The translations under genes and the position numbers were made by a program. DNA of 64,000 nucleotides, from assembly GCA_937931165.1 (NCBI GenBank), contig CALHCI010000104.1, positions 1-64,000 on the forward strand. Reading direction: 5' to 3'. Below, piece by piece: positions 26,512-33,917 of the stretch (position 1 is the stretch's first letter; the number at the start of each line of letters is the position of its first letter). Below the pieces are notes generated by a model. The model did no database searches. It saw nothing but the letters and a program-made list of their open reading frames with translations, and had not been told where the DNA came from. This DNA comes from an uncultured Granulosicoccaceae bacterium (GTDB taxonomy: Bacteria > Pseudomonadota > Gammaproteobacteria > Granulosicoccales > Granulosicoccaceae).

Positions 26512-27795
26512 GTGGCTCAGTATTTATTAACCTATCTGCAACGTATTGGCGACGATTACCTGCGCTGGGCAGTCTGCGATGATCGTGGCAAAGTGGTGGC
26601 CGAACACGATCACGGCAGCTTTGCCGATGCGGCAAAAGCGGCCGAACGTCGTCGTGTGGTCATGATTATTGCCGGCACCGAACTGTTGCTTGAAGAAGCC
26701 TCTGTGCCAGTCACCAATCTGTCCAAAGCCATCAAGGCAATACCTTACGCACTGGAAGACCAGCTGGCGCAAGACGTCGAAACCTCGCACTTTGCCTTTG
26801 GGGCCAAGTTGCCGGACGGCAAGATACCCGTTGCCGTGATGGCGATGGATGGTCTTGACTGGGTGCTTGACCGGTGTGATGACGCAGGGCTTAGCGTTGC
26901 AGAGATTATTCCGGAGCCGTATGCGTTGCCGCTTGAAGCCGGTCGGATCACGGTAATGACCAACTCGGGACATGCCTCAGTACGTCAGTCTCAGGGAAAA
27001 GGCTTTTCCTGTGATTCGGATATGCTGAGTCTGCTACTCGACAATTCAGGAGAAAGTGACACTGGCAATACCGATGCTGCAGAAACGGCCATCGCACCGG
27101 CTGTGGGCGCGGAGGAAGTAATCTGGGGTGCACTGCACTTTGCCTGCGGCCCTGATCGCTACGAATTGAGGACCTCGGAAGGTCCGGTGCCAATGCGTAC
27201 CGAAGTTGAGTTGTTTGCACGTGGTCTTGCACAGGCAAAAGCAAAGAATAAAAAACACCCGTACATCAATCTACTGCAGGGTGAGTACAGCAAAACCGAA
27301 GCGATCGGCAAGGCATGGAAACCATGGCGTGTTCCGGCAGCACTTGCAGCCACACTGGTCGCACTTTGGGGTGGGTCAACCTTCCTGCAGTATCAGGCGC
27401 TTGGTGAGCAACAGGAAGCGCTGCAGCAGCAAATGTCTGCGGTACTTAAAGACACTTTTCCGGGGGTTCGCAATCCGGAGAATGATCCTGTCAGGCAAAT
27501 GAGAGGGTTGGTTAAAGCCCTTGGCAGTGGTGCCGGGTCGATAGACGATGCCAGCTTTATTGTCATGATGTCTGCGGTAGGCTCTGCGTTGCGTGAAGCG
27601 AATAACCCGACGGTGAAAAGCATGAATTACCGCGCCGGTAAGCTTGATATCGAGCTCGAAACTGCCTCGTTGCAGGATATTGATAAAATAAAGTCAAAAC
27701 TCGAGGTAGAAAAAAAGCTGGTGGCTGATGTTAAGTCTGCCAACAAAGATAATGATCGTATCAAGGCACGTATGCGAATAGAGGCTACGTCATGA
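26512..27795 (+). CDS. gspL: T2SS inner-membrane assembly protein GspL
   Basis: Links the cytosolic ATPase GspE to the periplasmic machinery. The N-terminal cytoplasmic actin-like domain covers about residues 1-240, with AIPYALEDQLAQDVETSHFAF being the typical GspL block. A single membrane segment lies near 275-295 (VPAALAATLVALWGGSTFLQ), followed by a periplasmic ferredoxin-like domain. 427 residues. GTG 26512 has GGAA (26501-26504) upstream. It overlaps gspM by ATGA. Confidence 0.92.
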   Translation: MAQYLLTYLQRIGDDYLRWAVCDDRGKVVAEHDHGSFADAAKAAERRRVVMIIAGTELLLEEASVPVTNLSKAIKAIPYALEDQLAQDVETSHFAFGAKLPDGKIPVAVMAMDGLDWVLDRCDDAGLSVAEIIPEPYALPLEAGRITVMTNSGHASVRQSQGKGFSCDSDMLSLLLDNSGESDTGNTDAAETAIAPAVGAEEVIWGALHFACGPDRYELRTSEGPVPMRTEVELFARGLAQAKAKNKKHPYINLLQGEYSKTEAIGKAWKPWRVPAALAATLVALWGGSTFLQYQALGEQQEALQQQMSAVLKDTFPGVRNPENDPVRQMRGLVKALGSGAGSIDDASFIVMMSAVGSALREANNPTVKSMNYRAGKLDIELETASLQDIDKIKSKLEVEKKLVADVKSANKDNDRIKARMRIEATS

Positions 27796-28283
27796 GTATT
27801 AAAGACTGGTATGCCAATCAGACTGGTCGTGAACAGTTTATTGTTGCTGCCACTGCGGTAGTAGCGATAGGAGCCGGCATCTACATGCTGCTGATCGATC
27901 CTCTCACCACAGGCATCGCCGATCGCTCGGCATCTATAGAAGCACAACAGAAAAATCTCGCATGGATGCAGCAGCAGTCTGCGATTGTAAAGCGCAGTGG
28001 TGGCAGCGGCGGCGGTGGTACTGCCAGACAACCGATGCCACAGGCACCTTACCTGCTGCTTGATGGTGCTATTAGAGAAAAGAAAATAGCGGAGCCTGAG
28101 CGCGTCACTCCTGATGGTACGCAGGGTGCGCGAGCGCAGATTTCCGATGTAGAGTTTGACAAGTTACTGGAAGTATTAGGGTCACTCGATGCTCGCTACG
28201 GCTTATCAATAACGACAATGAACGTCAGCAAAAAGACTGAAGGACTGGTCAACGCGCGCTTCAGTCTGGAGGTTGAACAATGA
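27792..28283 (+). CDS. gspM: T2SS inner-membrane protein GspM
   Basis: Partner of GspL in the inner-membrane platform. A short cytoplasmic start (SIKDWYANQTGREQ) is followed by one membrane segment at about 17-36, a coiled stretch and a periplasmic domain with RYGLSITTMNVSKKTEGLVN and ARFSLEVE. 163 residues is normal. A Gly/Ser stretch (GGSGGGG near residue 72) forms a flexible linker. Start and stop overlap the neighbours by four bases (ATGA), so translation is coupled. Confidence 0.92.
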   Translation: MSIKDWYANQTGREQFIVAATAVVAIGAGIYMLLIDPLTTGIADRSASIEAQQKNLAWMQQQSAIVKRSGGSGGGGTARQPMPQAPYLLLDGAIREKKIAEPERVTPDGTQGARAQISDVEFDKLLEVLGSLDARYGLSITTMNVSKKTEGLVNARFSLEVEQ

Positions 28284-29062
28284 GAGTGGTCGGTTACCTC
28301 TTTCTGTTTCTTATTGCTTTCGCTGTGACCGTTGTCTGGAAGTTTCCGGCCGCTGGTGTATTACCGCACGTGAGTACTCATCCGGTGGCGGTGGCGGGTG
28401 TGTCAGGCAGTATCTGGAACGGCAGCGCACAGCAGGTTCAGCCGCCTAACCCCGCATTGCTCGCAAAGAATGTTAACTGGCGTTTTAAGCCGGCGGCACT
28501 TATGTCCGGTGCAACCGCGGCGAATCTTGATTTTGAAGTGCTTGGTGGCAGCGGAAACGGCGATGTGTCGCGTAACATTACCAATGGTGATGTGACGGTG
28601 ACTGACGGCACCTTTCGTATGCCGGCGGTCAATCTTGGTCAGTTTCTGCCTCTGCCGATTGTAGACTTCGGCGGTAATCTGATTGCTGATATTGAAACCC
28701 TGCAGCTCGAGAACAATCTGTTAAAGACCACTCGGGGCACGGTTGTCTGGCGTAATGCAGAAGTCACCGGTGGCTTACAGGCAGCATTGGGACAAGTGGT
28801 ACTCGATGTAGAACCACAGCCGGTTGATGGTAAGCCTGCTCACATCGCAACGCTTTCCAGTAAAGACGGTGATCTGGAATTAAATGGTGAAGTGCAAATA
28901 GATCTTAACGGTAACTATCGCGCAGATATCAGACTCAAGCCAACCGCCACTGCCAATCAGGGACTCACCGGAGCACTGGGTTCTTTGGGGCCTATCGCAA
29001 AGCGTGAGTCGGACGGCAGTTACCGCATACGCAATAATGGAAACATCAGAAACTTGATGTAA
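28280..29062 (+). CDS. gspN: T2SS protein GspN
   Basis: Inner-membrane-anchored accessory component of some type II systems. One membrane segment at residues 3-20 and a periplasmic beta-rich domain containing GVSGSIWNGSAQQV and NVNWRFKP, which are the recognisable GspN blocks, plus GTVVWRNAEVTGG. 260 residues. It closes the gsp run and overlaps gspM by four bases. About 90 bases without features follow before cysQ. Confidence 0.88.
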   Translation: MRVVGYLFLFLIAFAVTVVWKFPAAGVLPHVSTHPVAVAGVSGSIWNGSAQQVQPPNPALLAKNVNWRFKPAALMSGATAANLDFEVLGGSGNGDVSRNITNGDVTVTDGTFRMPAVNLGQFLPLPIVDFGGNLIADIETLQLENNLLKTTRGTVVWRNAEVTGGLQAALGQVVLDVEPQPVDGKPAHIATLSSKDGDLELNGEVQIDLNGNYRADIRLKPTATANQGLTGALGSLGPIAKRESDGSYRIRNNGNIRNLM

Positions 29063-29208
29063 GTCTGTTTGTATGCCGTTTCGTGATGCTTGTTTACATA
29101 TTGATTGGCACTCTATGTGTAGTCTAACGATGATGAAAGTGCGTCTGTCCATCATTGGGCAGGCCGCTTAATCCAATCACTGCAAACACGGTCGTGCGCT
29201 GTATAGCG

Positions 29209-30063
29209 ATGAATTTACCGGCAACTAAAAATAATAACAGATTGAATTCGGAGTACGCTTTTGATGCAACTCTCGAATCAACCATTCGGATTGCCAGAAG
29301 TGCTGGTGAGAAAATACTCGAGTACTATGAGTCAGAACTCAGTGTTATTGCAAAAGCCGATAACACACCACTGACCGAGGCTGATCTTGCCGCCAACCAG
29401 ATCATCATCGATCAGTTACAGCAAATCACTCCCGATATTCCCATACTGACGGAAGAGTCCTGTGGCATTCCGTTTGAAGAGCGACACGAATGGGAAACCT
29501 ACTGGCTTGTCGATCCGCTCGACGGCACCCGGGAGTTTATTAAACGCAATGGTGAGTTCAGCGTTAATATCGCTCTTATACGCGGAGGCTGTCCGATACT
29601 CGGCGTGGTCCACGCACCGGTACTTGATGTAACGTACTGGGGCTATGACGGTGGTGGTGCCTGGAAGCAGGAGGCAGACGGACTGCCACAACCAATTAAG
29701 GTGCGCACTGCACCGGCCACAGAAGTGACTATTGCCAGAAGCAGAGCACCTTTGAACGGTGGTCGCTTAAACCGGTTTCTCGACAAACTTGGAAAATACC
29801 ACACGGTTTCCATGGGCAGTGCCTTAAAGTCTTGTCTGGTGGCGGAAGGCCGCGCTGATTTATATGCCAAGCTCGGCCCAACCTGCGAATGGGATACCGG
29901 CGCTGCGCAGTGCATCGTAGAACAGGCCGGCGGTCATGTTACCGATACCCGGATGCAAGATCTTCGTTACAATACTCGTGAATCCTTGTTGAACCCGCAC
30001 TTTTTTGTGTTTGGTGCCGGTAATCACGACTGGTCCGAATACCTGGACAGTGAAGCGGGATAA
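29209..30063 (+). CDS. cysQ: 3'(2'),5'-bisphosphate nucleotidase CysQ
   Basis: Dephosphorylates PAP (and PAPS) made in sulfate activation and acyl-carrier transfer. Metal-dependent phosphatase of the inositol-monophosphatase superfamily. Motifs: the metal Glu in LTEESCGIPFEERHEW, WLVDPLDGTREFIKRNGEF, and the late EWDTGAAQCIVEQAGG. About 284 residues from ATG 29209; an in-frame TTG at 29155 adds 18 residues without resemblance. The gene next to it is an NTF2-like protein on the same strand. Confidence 0.93.
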   Translation: MNLPATKNNNRLNSEYAFDATLESTIRIARSAGEKILEYYESELSVIAKADNTPLTEADLAANQIIIDQLQQITPDIPILTEESCGIPFEERHEWETYWLVDPLDGTREFIKRNGEFSVNIALIRGGCPILGVVHAPVLDVTYWGYDGGGAWKQEADGLPQPIKVRTAPATEVTIARSRAPLNGGRLNRFLDKLGKYHTVSMGSALKSCLVAEGRADLYAKLGPTCEWDTGAAQCIVEQAGGHVTDTRMQDLRYNTRESLLNPHFFVFGAGNHDWSEYLDSEAG

Positions 30064-30123
30064 TCTGGTTATCAGGATGTCCAGCAGATCCTGACCCTCT
30101 GTATTCACGGCTTTTGAGGCGGT

Positions 30124-30558
30124 ATGAGCGAACCTAAATTTCTGACTCCCAGGGATGCGGAGGAAGCGTTTTATCAAGCAATAGAAAACGCTGATTTAAA
30201 TTCCATGATGGCGATCTGGTCTGATGATGACGCCACAGTGTGTATTCACCCCGGTGCGCCACGGCTCGAAGGCAGAGGCGAGATCCGTGACAGCTGGCAG
30301 GAAATATTCGAAGCCGGTCCTTCAATGATGTTTGCAATCAGTGATGAAAGAATCACCCAGGACGATCATCTCGCCGTGCATCTTGTGCGCGAAGAAATTG
30401 TCGTGGACGGGGAGGTAGTCAGTGTGATGCTGACAACCAATATCTACCACCGAACCAACGACAGCTGGCGAATGATGTTGCACCACTCTTCGCCGGAGCC
30501 CGAGCCTTTGCTTGAGGAATTTGCGCTGTCCGGTGATGAGCCAGTGGTTCTCCACTGA
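30124..30558 (+). CDS. NTF2-like (SnoaL-type) domain protein
   Basis: A 144-residue protein with the cone-shaped NTF2-like pattern: an N-terminal helix (DAEEAFYQAIENADLNSMMA), IWSDDDATVCIHPGAPRLEGRGEI, and alternating strands ending TTNIYHRTNDSWRMMLHHSSP. Such domains act as small-molecule isomerases, hydrolases or assembly modules; the CIHPG...G pattern is common in the short YybH-like group. Substrate unknown. It probably shares a transcript with cysQ, 60 bases upstream. Confidence 0.75.
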   Translation: MSEPKFLTPRDAEEAFYQAIENADLNSMMAIWSDDDATVCIHPGAPRLEGRGEIRDSWQEIFEAGPSMMFAISDERITQDDHLAVHLVREEIVVDGEVVSVMLTTNIYHRTNDSWRMMLHHSSPEPEPLLEEFALSGDEPVVLH

Positions 30559-30810
30559 TCCTGCCGGTTCACGGAGTGGCTTGGAGTGATTCACAAAATT
30601 AACAAATAATTTCGCTGTGATCACTGGATTTGATCGAGATAACTGTTGTAAGTGATTATTTTTATTGCTTATATGTATATATCGATTGATCACTGAAACA
30701 CGATAACAGTGGTATCTTCACAGGTTGTAAAGTTTCGGTTAGTTCGACGACTGGAATCCACCATTGGGTTTTAATCGCTGCGACTGAACGCTTTTAGCAG
30801 AGGATTACCA
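30559..30810. other. Intergenic region upstream of the calcium-repeat exoprotein gene
   Basis: About 250 bases, A+T-rich around 30590-30690, between the NTF2-like gene and the exoprotein gene. It should carry the exoprotein promoter. No convincing -35/-10 pair, operator palindrome or small gene was recognised. Confidence 0.4.
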
Positions 30811-31851
30811 ATGAAATTCATTCCCGCTTCGTTATCTGCAGCAGTAGCTGCGGCGCTTTTTTGCTCACCTGTGATGGCCGCTCCAAACAATGCGCCGTCG
30901 TACAATCCGGGTGCCAGCCCGACCAGCAGTCCTTGTGATGGTCCGGTTGAAATTACCGGCTGGGCGCAAAACGTCACCGACGGTGATGGCGAAACTTCCG
31001 GCATGCGCTTCCGTATGACCGGCATCAGCAACCCTGATATGTTCAGCGAGTTTCCTTTTGTCAGCTGGCCTTCACTGACTCTCACTTACCGACTCAAGCC
31101 AGGTACAGAGGACGGTGCGGTTTCAAGTGTTACCGCGGTATTGATTGATACATCGGGCACTGGTCAGGGTGGAGAAGATACGTCAGCGCCTCAAACCTGG
31201 ACGATTACTACAGAGGGCTGTACCGATGCCGATCTTGACGGTATAGCAGATGAAATTGACCCCGAAATATCCCCGTTGGTGGATACCGATGGTGACGGCA
31301 TTTATGACGTTCTTGACGACGATGACGATAACGACGGCATTCTTGATATCGACGAAGGTAATGGCCTGGTCGATACCGACGGTGACGGCATTCCGGATTC
31401 TCTGGACGCCGATTCTGACGCTGACAGCATTCCAGACAGCGAAGAAACCGGGGACACTGACGGCGATGGTATTCTTGATTCTCAAGAGCCCAGTGGCACG
31501 GATGTGACTACCGATACAGACGGTGACGGCATTACTGATGATATTGATACCGATGATGATGGCGACGGCATTTCCGACGTAGATGAAGGCAACGGTATTG
31601 TCGACACCGACGGTGACGGCATCCCTGACTCCCTTGATCCGGACTCGAACAACGATGGCATTGGTGATGACGGTAACGCCATCGAAGACGAGCCGGTTGT
31701 CGAAACACAATCAGGTAACAACTCGATGATTGAAACCGGCTTGCGTGGCGGCGGGTGTACCTTCAGCATCGGCAGCGCTTTTGATCCGCTCTTGCTGCTG
31801 ACCGGCCTGCTGGCTCTGGTTGGAATTCAGCGTCGACGTATTTTTAAATAA
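30811..31851 (+). CDS. Secreted calcium-repeat (thrombospondin type 3-like) protein with a Cys-containing C-terminal sorting tail
   Basis: 346 residues. A signal peptide (residues 1-24) ends PVMAA. A beta-rich domain of about 110 residues follows. Residues about 140-290 are tandem Asp-rich repeats of the type [12 protein letters not shown], expected to bind calcium as in thrombospondin type 3 repeats. The last 35 residues read GGGCTFSIG, then a hydrophobic stretch [16 protein letters not shown], then RRR. This three-part layout is that of C-terminal sorting signals cut by intramembrane proteases (GlyGly-CTERM, or Cys-bearing kinds such as JDVT-CTERM). A rhombosortase and T2SS genes lie just upstream, so T2SS export and surface anchoring are inferred. 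The gene precedes an OmpA-type gene by 10 bases. Confidence 0.8.
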   Translation: MKFIPASLSAAVAAALFCSPVMAAPNNAPSYNPGASPTSSPCDGPVEITGWAQNVTDGDGETSGMRFRMTGISNPDMFSEFPFVSWPSLTLTYRLKPGTEDGAVSSVTAVLIDTSGTGQGGEDTSAPQTWTITTEGCTDADLDGIADEIDPEISPLVDTDGDGIYDVLDDDDDNDGILDIDEGNGLVDTDGDGIPDSLDADSDADSIPDSEETGDTDGDGILDSQEPSGTDVTTDTDGDGITDDIDTDDDGDGISDVDEGNGIVDTDGDGIPDSLDPDSNNDGIGDDGNAIEDEPVVETQSGNNSMIETGLRGGGCTFSIGSAFDPLLLLTGLLALVGIQRRRIFK

Positions 31852-31861
31852 ACAGAAAGTT

Positions 31862-33004
31862 ATGAACTACCGAAAAACCTCTTGTATCGCGGTATCGCTG
31901 GCAGCTTTTGCTGCCGGTGTTCCCTCAGCCATGGCCGAGACTCGTCTGTTTGGTGGTGTGAGTCTGCTGGGTTCTAATCTTGAACCCCGGGTCAACGCCA
32001 CATCATTCACCGTGACGGAGTCCGCCAGTGCCGGTGCAAGAGTGTTTGCCGGTCTGGATTTAAGCAGGCGTTTCTCCCTCGAAGGATATTACTCCGATCT
32101 GGGAGGCGCCGAACTCAGTAACCAGACAATCACCGGTAACATCGATTATCAGGCAGCGGGTTTGTCCGGTTTGCTTTATCTGTATGGCAGTCGAAGTCTT
32201 GAGGATCGTGAAGGGCTGATGCTGTATGCCAGAGCCGGTATTGGTTTTTTGAATAACTCAAGTACCAACGGTATTGAATTCTCTCGTCTGAATAACGAAC
32301 ACCTTGCTGCAGGGCTTGGTGTCGAGTACGGGTTTAATAATGGCTTTGGGTTAAGAGCAGAGTTTTTAAATCACGACGCCGATGCGCAAGACATCAGTTT
32401 TAGTCTGGTAAAACGATTCGGTGGTGGTAACAACACCGCGATGCCTGTACCGGAAGAACAGCCTGAGCTTCCAGCAGAGCCGGTTAAAGCCGAAATGGAA
32501 CCACCCACAGAACCTGAAGAGCCGGTAGAAACAGCACCGCCGCCTCCACCTCCACCACCGCCGCCTTCTCCGGCAGACAGCGATGGTGACGGGGTGCCCG
32601 ATGAAAGTGATCTTTGTGCCGACACCCCGGCAGGGGCGGTAGTCGCGGAGAGTGGCTGTGTATTTTCAGGCGTACTGGAAGGGGTGAATTTTGAAAGCGG
32701 ATCGGCCGCGCTAACACCGCGTGCTACTGAAGCACTGGATGGTGTTATCGAAGAGCTTAGAGCGAATCCTGATGTTCGAATTTCTGTGCAATCACATACC
32801 GACAATCAAGGAAGTGCGGCAAATAACATGGAGCTTTCCAGACAGAGAGCCGTGACGGTAGTTCGCTATCTGGCAGATGTCGGCGGCATTGATCTCGCGC
32901 GTATGTCGGCTGTTGGCTTTGGCGAAAGTGAGCCGTTGCAAAGTAACCAGACTGCTCAGGGAAGAGCTGCTAATCGTCGTGTTGAATTAGAGATTGCGCA
33001 GTAG
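31862..33004 (+). CDS. OmpA family outer-membrane protein with calcium repeat and peptidoglycan-binding domain
   Basis: 380 residues from ATG 31862, with AGAAAG upstream. A signal peptide ends AMAE near residue 26. An eight-stranded OmpA-like beta-barrel covers about 27-185 (FGLRAEFLNHDA and FSLVKRFGG are late strands). A Pro/Glu-rich hinge with nine consecutive prolines follows near 225-238, then one Asp-rich type 3 repeat (DSDGDGVPDESDLCADTPAG) and the C-terminal OmpA domain (VNFESGSAALTPRA ... ISVQSHTDNQGS ... NRRVELEI) that holds peptidoglycan. Probably co-transcribed with the exoprotein gene; the shared repeat type hints at a common calcium-dependent surface role. Confidence 0.9.
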   Translation: MNYRKTSCIAVSLAAFAAGVPSAMAETRLFGGVSLLGSNLEPRVNATSFTVTESASAGARVFAGLDLSRRFSLEGYYSDLGGAELSNQTITGNIDYQAAGLSGLLYLYGSRSLEDREGLMLYARAGIGFLNNSSTNGIEFSRLNNEHLAAGLGVEYGFNNGFGLRAEFLNHDADAQDISFSLVKRFGGGNNTAMPVPEEQPELPAEPVKAEMEPPTEPEEPVETAPPPPPPPPPPSPADSDGDGVPDESDLCADTPAGAVVAESGCVFSGVLEGVNFESGSAALTPRATEALDGVIEELRANPDVRISVQSHTDNQGSAANNMELSRQRAVTVVRYLADVGGIDLARMSAVGFGESEPLQSNQTAQGRAANRRVELEIAQ

Positions 33005-33011
33005 ACTCCTT

Positions 33012-33034
33012 GTGCGGTCGATGTTTGACCGCAC
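33012..33034 (+). terminator. Hairpin after the OmpA-type gene
   Basis: GTGCGGTC (33012-33019) and GACCGCAC (33027-33034) form an 8-bp perfect stem with a 7-base loop eight bases after the stop codon. No T-run follows (CCTGGGCTTTCG), so it is a weak intrinsic terminator or an mRNA-protecting stem. Confidence 0.45.
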
Positions 33035-33109
33035 CCTGGGCTTTCGATTGTTACCAGCCGGTATATTCAGCAGCCATCTATAAAAGGTGGCTAAAATCTG
33101 CCGCTAAGC

Positions 33110-33139
33110 CGCGATAACCAGTGGAATAACTGGATCGCG
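33110..33139 (+). promoter_or_regulatory. Bulged hairpin in the leader of the OmpA lipoprotein gene
   Basis: CGCGAT-AA-CCAGT pairs with ACTGG-ATCGCG around the loop GGAATA, giving 11 pairs with a 2-base bulge. It ends 18 bases before ATG 33158, next to the ribosome site GGAAG (33146-33150). It could stabilise the mRNA or regulate translation, as sRNA and RNase control of omp mRNAs is common; that role is inferred. Confidence 0.4.
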
Positions 33140-33157
33140 AACACCGGAAGACCCAAA

Positions 33158-33844
33158 ATGATTAAATCCTTACCGAAACTCTCACTGATCTGTGCAAGTG
33201 CGCTTTTCGTCAGCGCGTGCGCAAGTAATGATTCTCTGACCAGAGGCCAGGCAGGTGCCGCCGCAGGCGCTATTGCGGGTGCAGTGCTCGGGCACCAGGT
33301 GGATGGCGATAAAGGTCGCTTTGTCGGCGCAGTTGTCGGAGCGATCGCCGGAAATGCTGTCGGTCGCTACATGGACGAGCAACAACAGGCACTCGAGCGT
33401 GAGCTGAGCCAGGAGCAGGCGGCTGATGAAATCAGAATTTCCAGACTCGCAGATAACTCGCTTAAACTGAATTTAAGCAGTGAAGTATCCTTCGACTTTG
33501 ACAGCACCATGATCAAGGTAGACTTCCGCGATAGTCTGAACAAAGTGGCTAATGTACTGGCTGACTATCCGGGTACCGCGGTTCACATAATTGGTCATAC
33601 CGACAGCGTTGGTTCGGAAGCCTACAACCAACAGCTCTCAATGCGTCGTGCTTCAAGCGTAAAAGGTTATCTGGTTAATCAAGGTGTCGGCTCACGTCGC
33701 ACACGAACGCAGGGCTTTGGTGAAACAATGCCAATTGCCAATAACGGAACCGATTATGGTCGAGAGCGTAACCGACGTGTTGAAATTTATCTGAAGCCAA
33801 TTGTTGAAGGCAATGAGACAGAGGCTTTCCGCTCGCCGGTATAG
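33158..33844 (+). CDS. OmpA family lipoprotein with glycine-zipper segment
   Basis: 228 residues. The lipobox VSAC (Cys at residue 21) follows a lipoprotein signal peptide. A Gly/Ala-rich glycine-zipper stretch (AGAAAGAIAGAVLGHQV and AVVGAIAGNAVGRYM, about residues 32-70) can insert in or span membrane. The C-terminal OmpA domain holds VSFDFDSTMIKVDF, VHIIGHTDSVGSEAYNQQLS and NRRVEIYLKP. The overall layout resembles YiaD of E. coli. Likely an outer-membrane lipoprotein linked to peptidoglycan. It is the second of two adjacent OmpA-domain genes but has its own leader. Confidence 0.9.
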   Translation: MIKSLPKLSLICASALFVSACASNDSLTRGQAGAAAGAIAGAVLGHQVDGDKGRFVGAVVGAIAGNAVGRYMDEQQQALERELSQEQAADEIRISRLADNSLKLNLSSEVSFDFDSTMIKVDFRDSLNKVANVLADYPGTAVHIIGHTDSVGSEAYNQQLSMRRASSVKGYLVNQGVGSRRTRTQGFGETMPIANNGTDYGRERNRRVEIYLKPIVEGNETEAFRSPV

Positions 33845-33881
33845 CGGCATCGTGGTTACTTATTGATTGCTGATCGATATG

Positions 33882-33909
33882 AGTGCGGGAACCATTTAGA
33901 TCCCGCACT
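33882..33909. terminator. Strong hairpin between convergent OmpA-lipoprotein and SLC13 genes
   Basis: AGTGCGGGA (33882-33890) and TCCCGCACT (33901-33909) form a 9-bp perfect stem with a 10-base loop, followed by seven A residues. It lies between convergent genes. The adjoining homopolymer run is on the wrong side for a textbook U-tract on either transcript, but the position makes a shared termination or 3' stabilising role the best guess. Confidence 0.45.
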
Positions 33910-33917
33910 AAAAAAAT

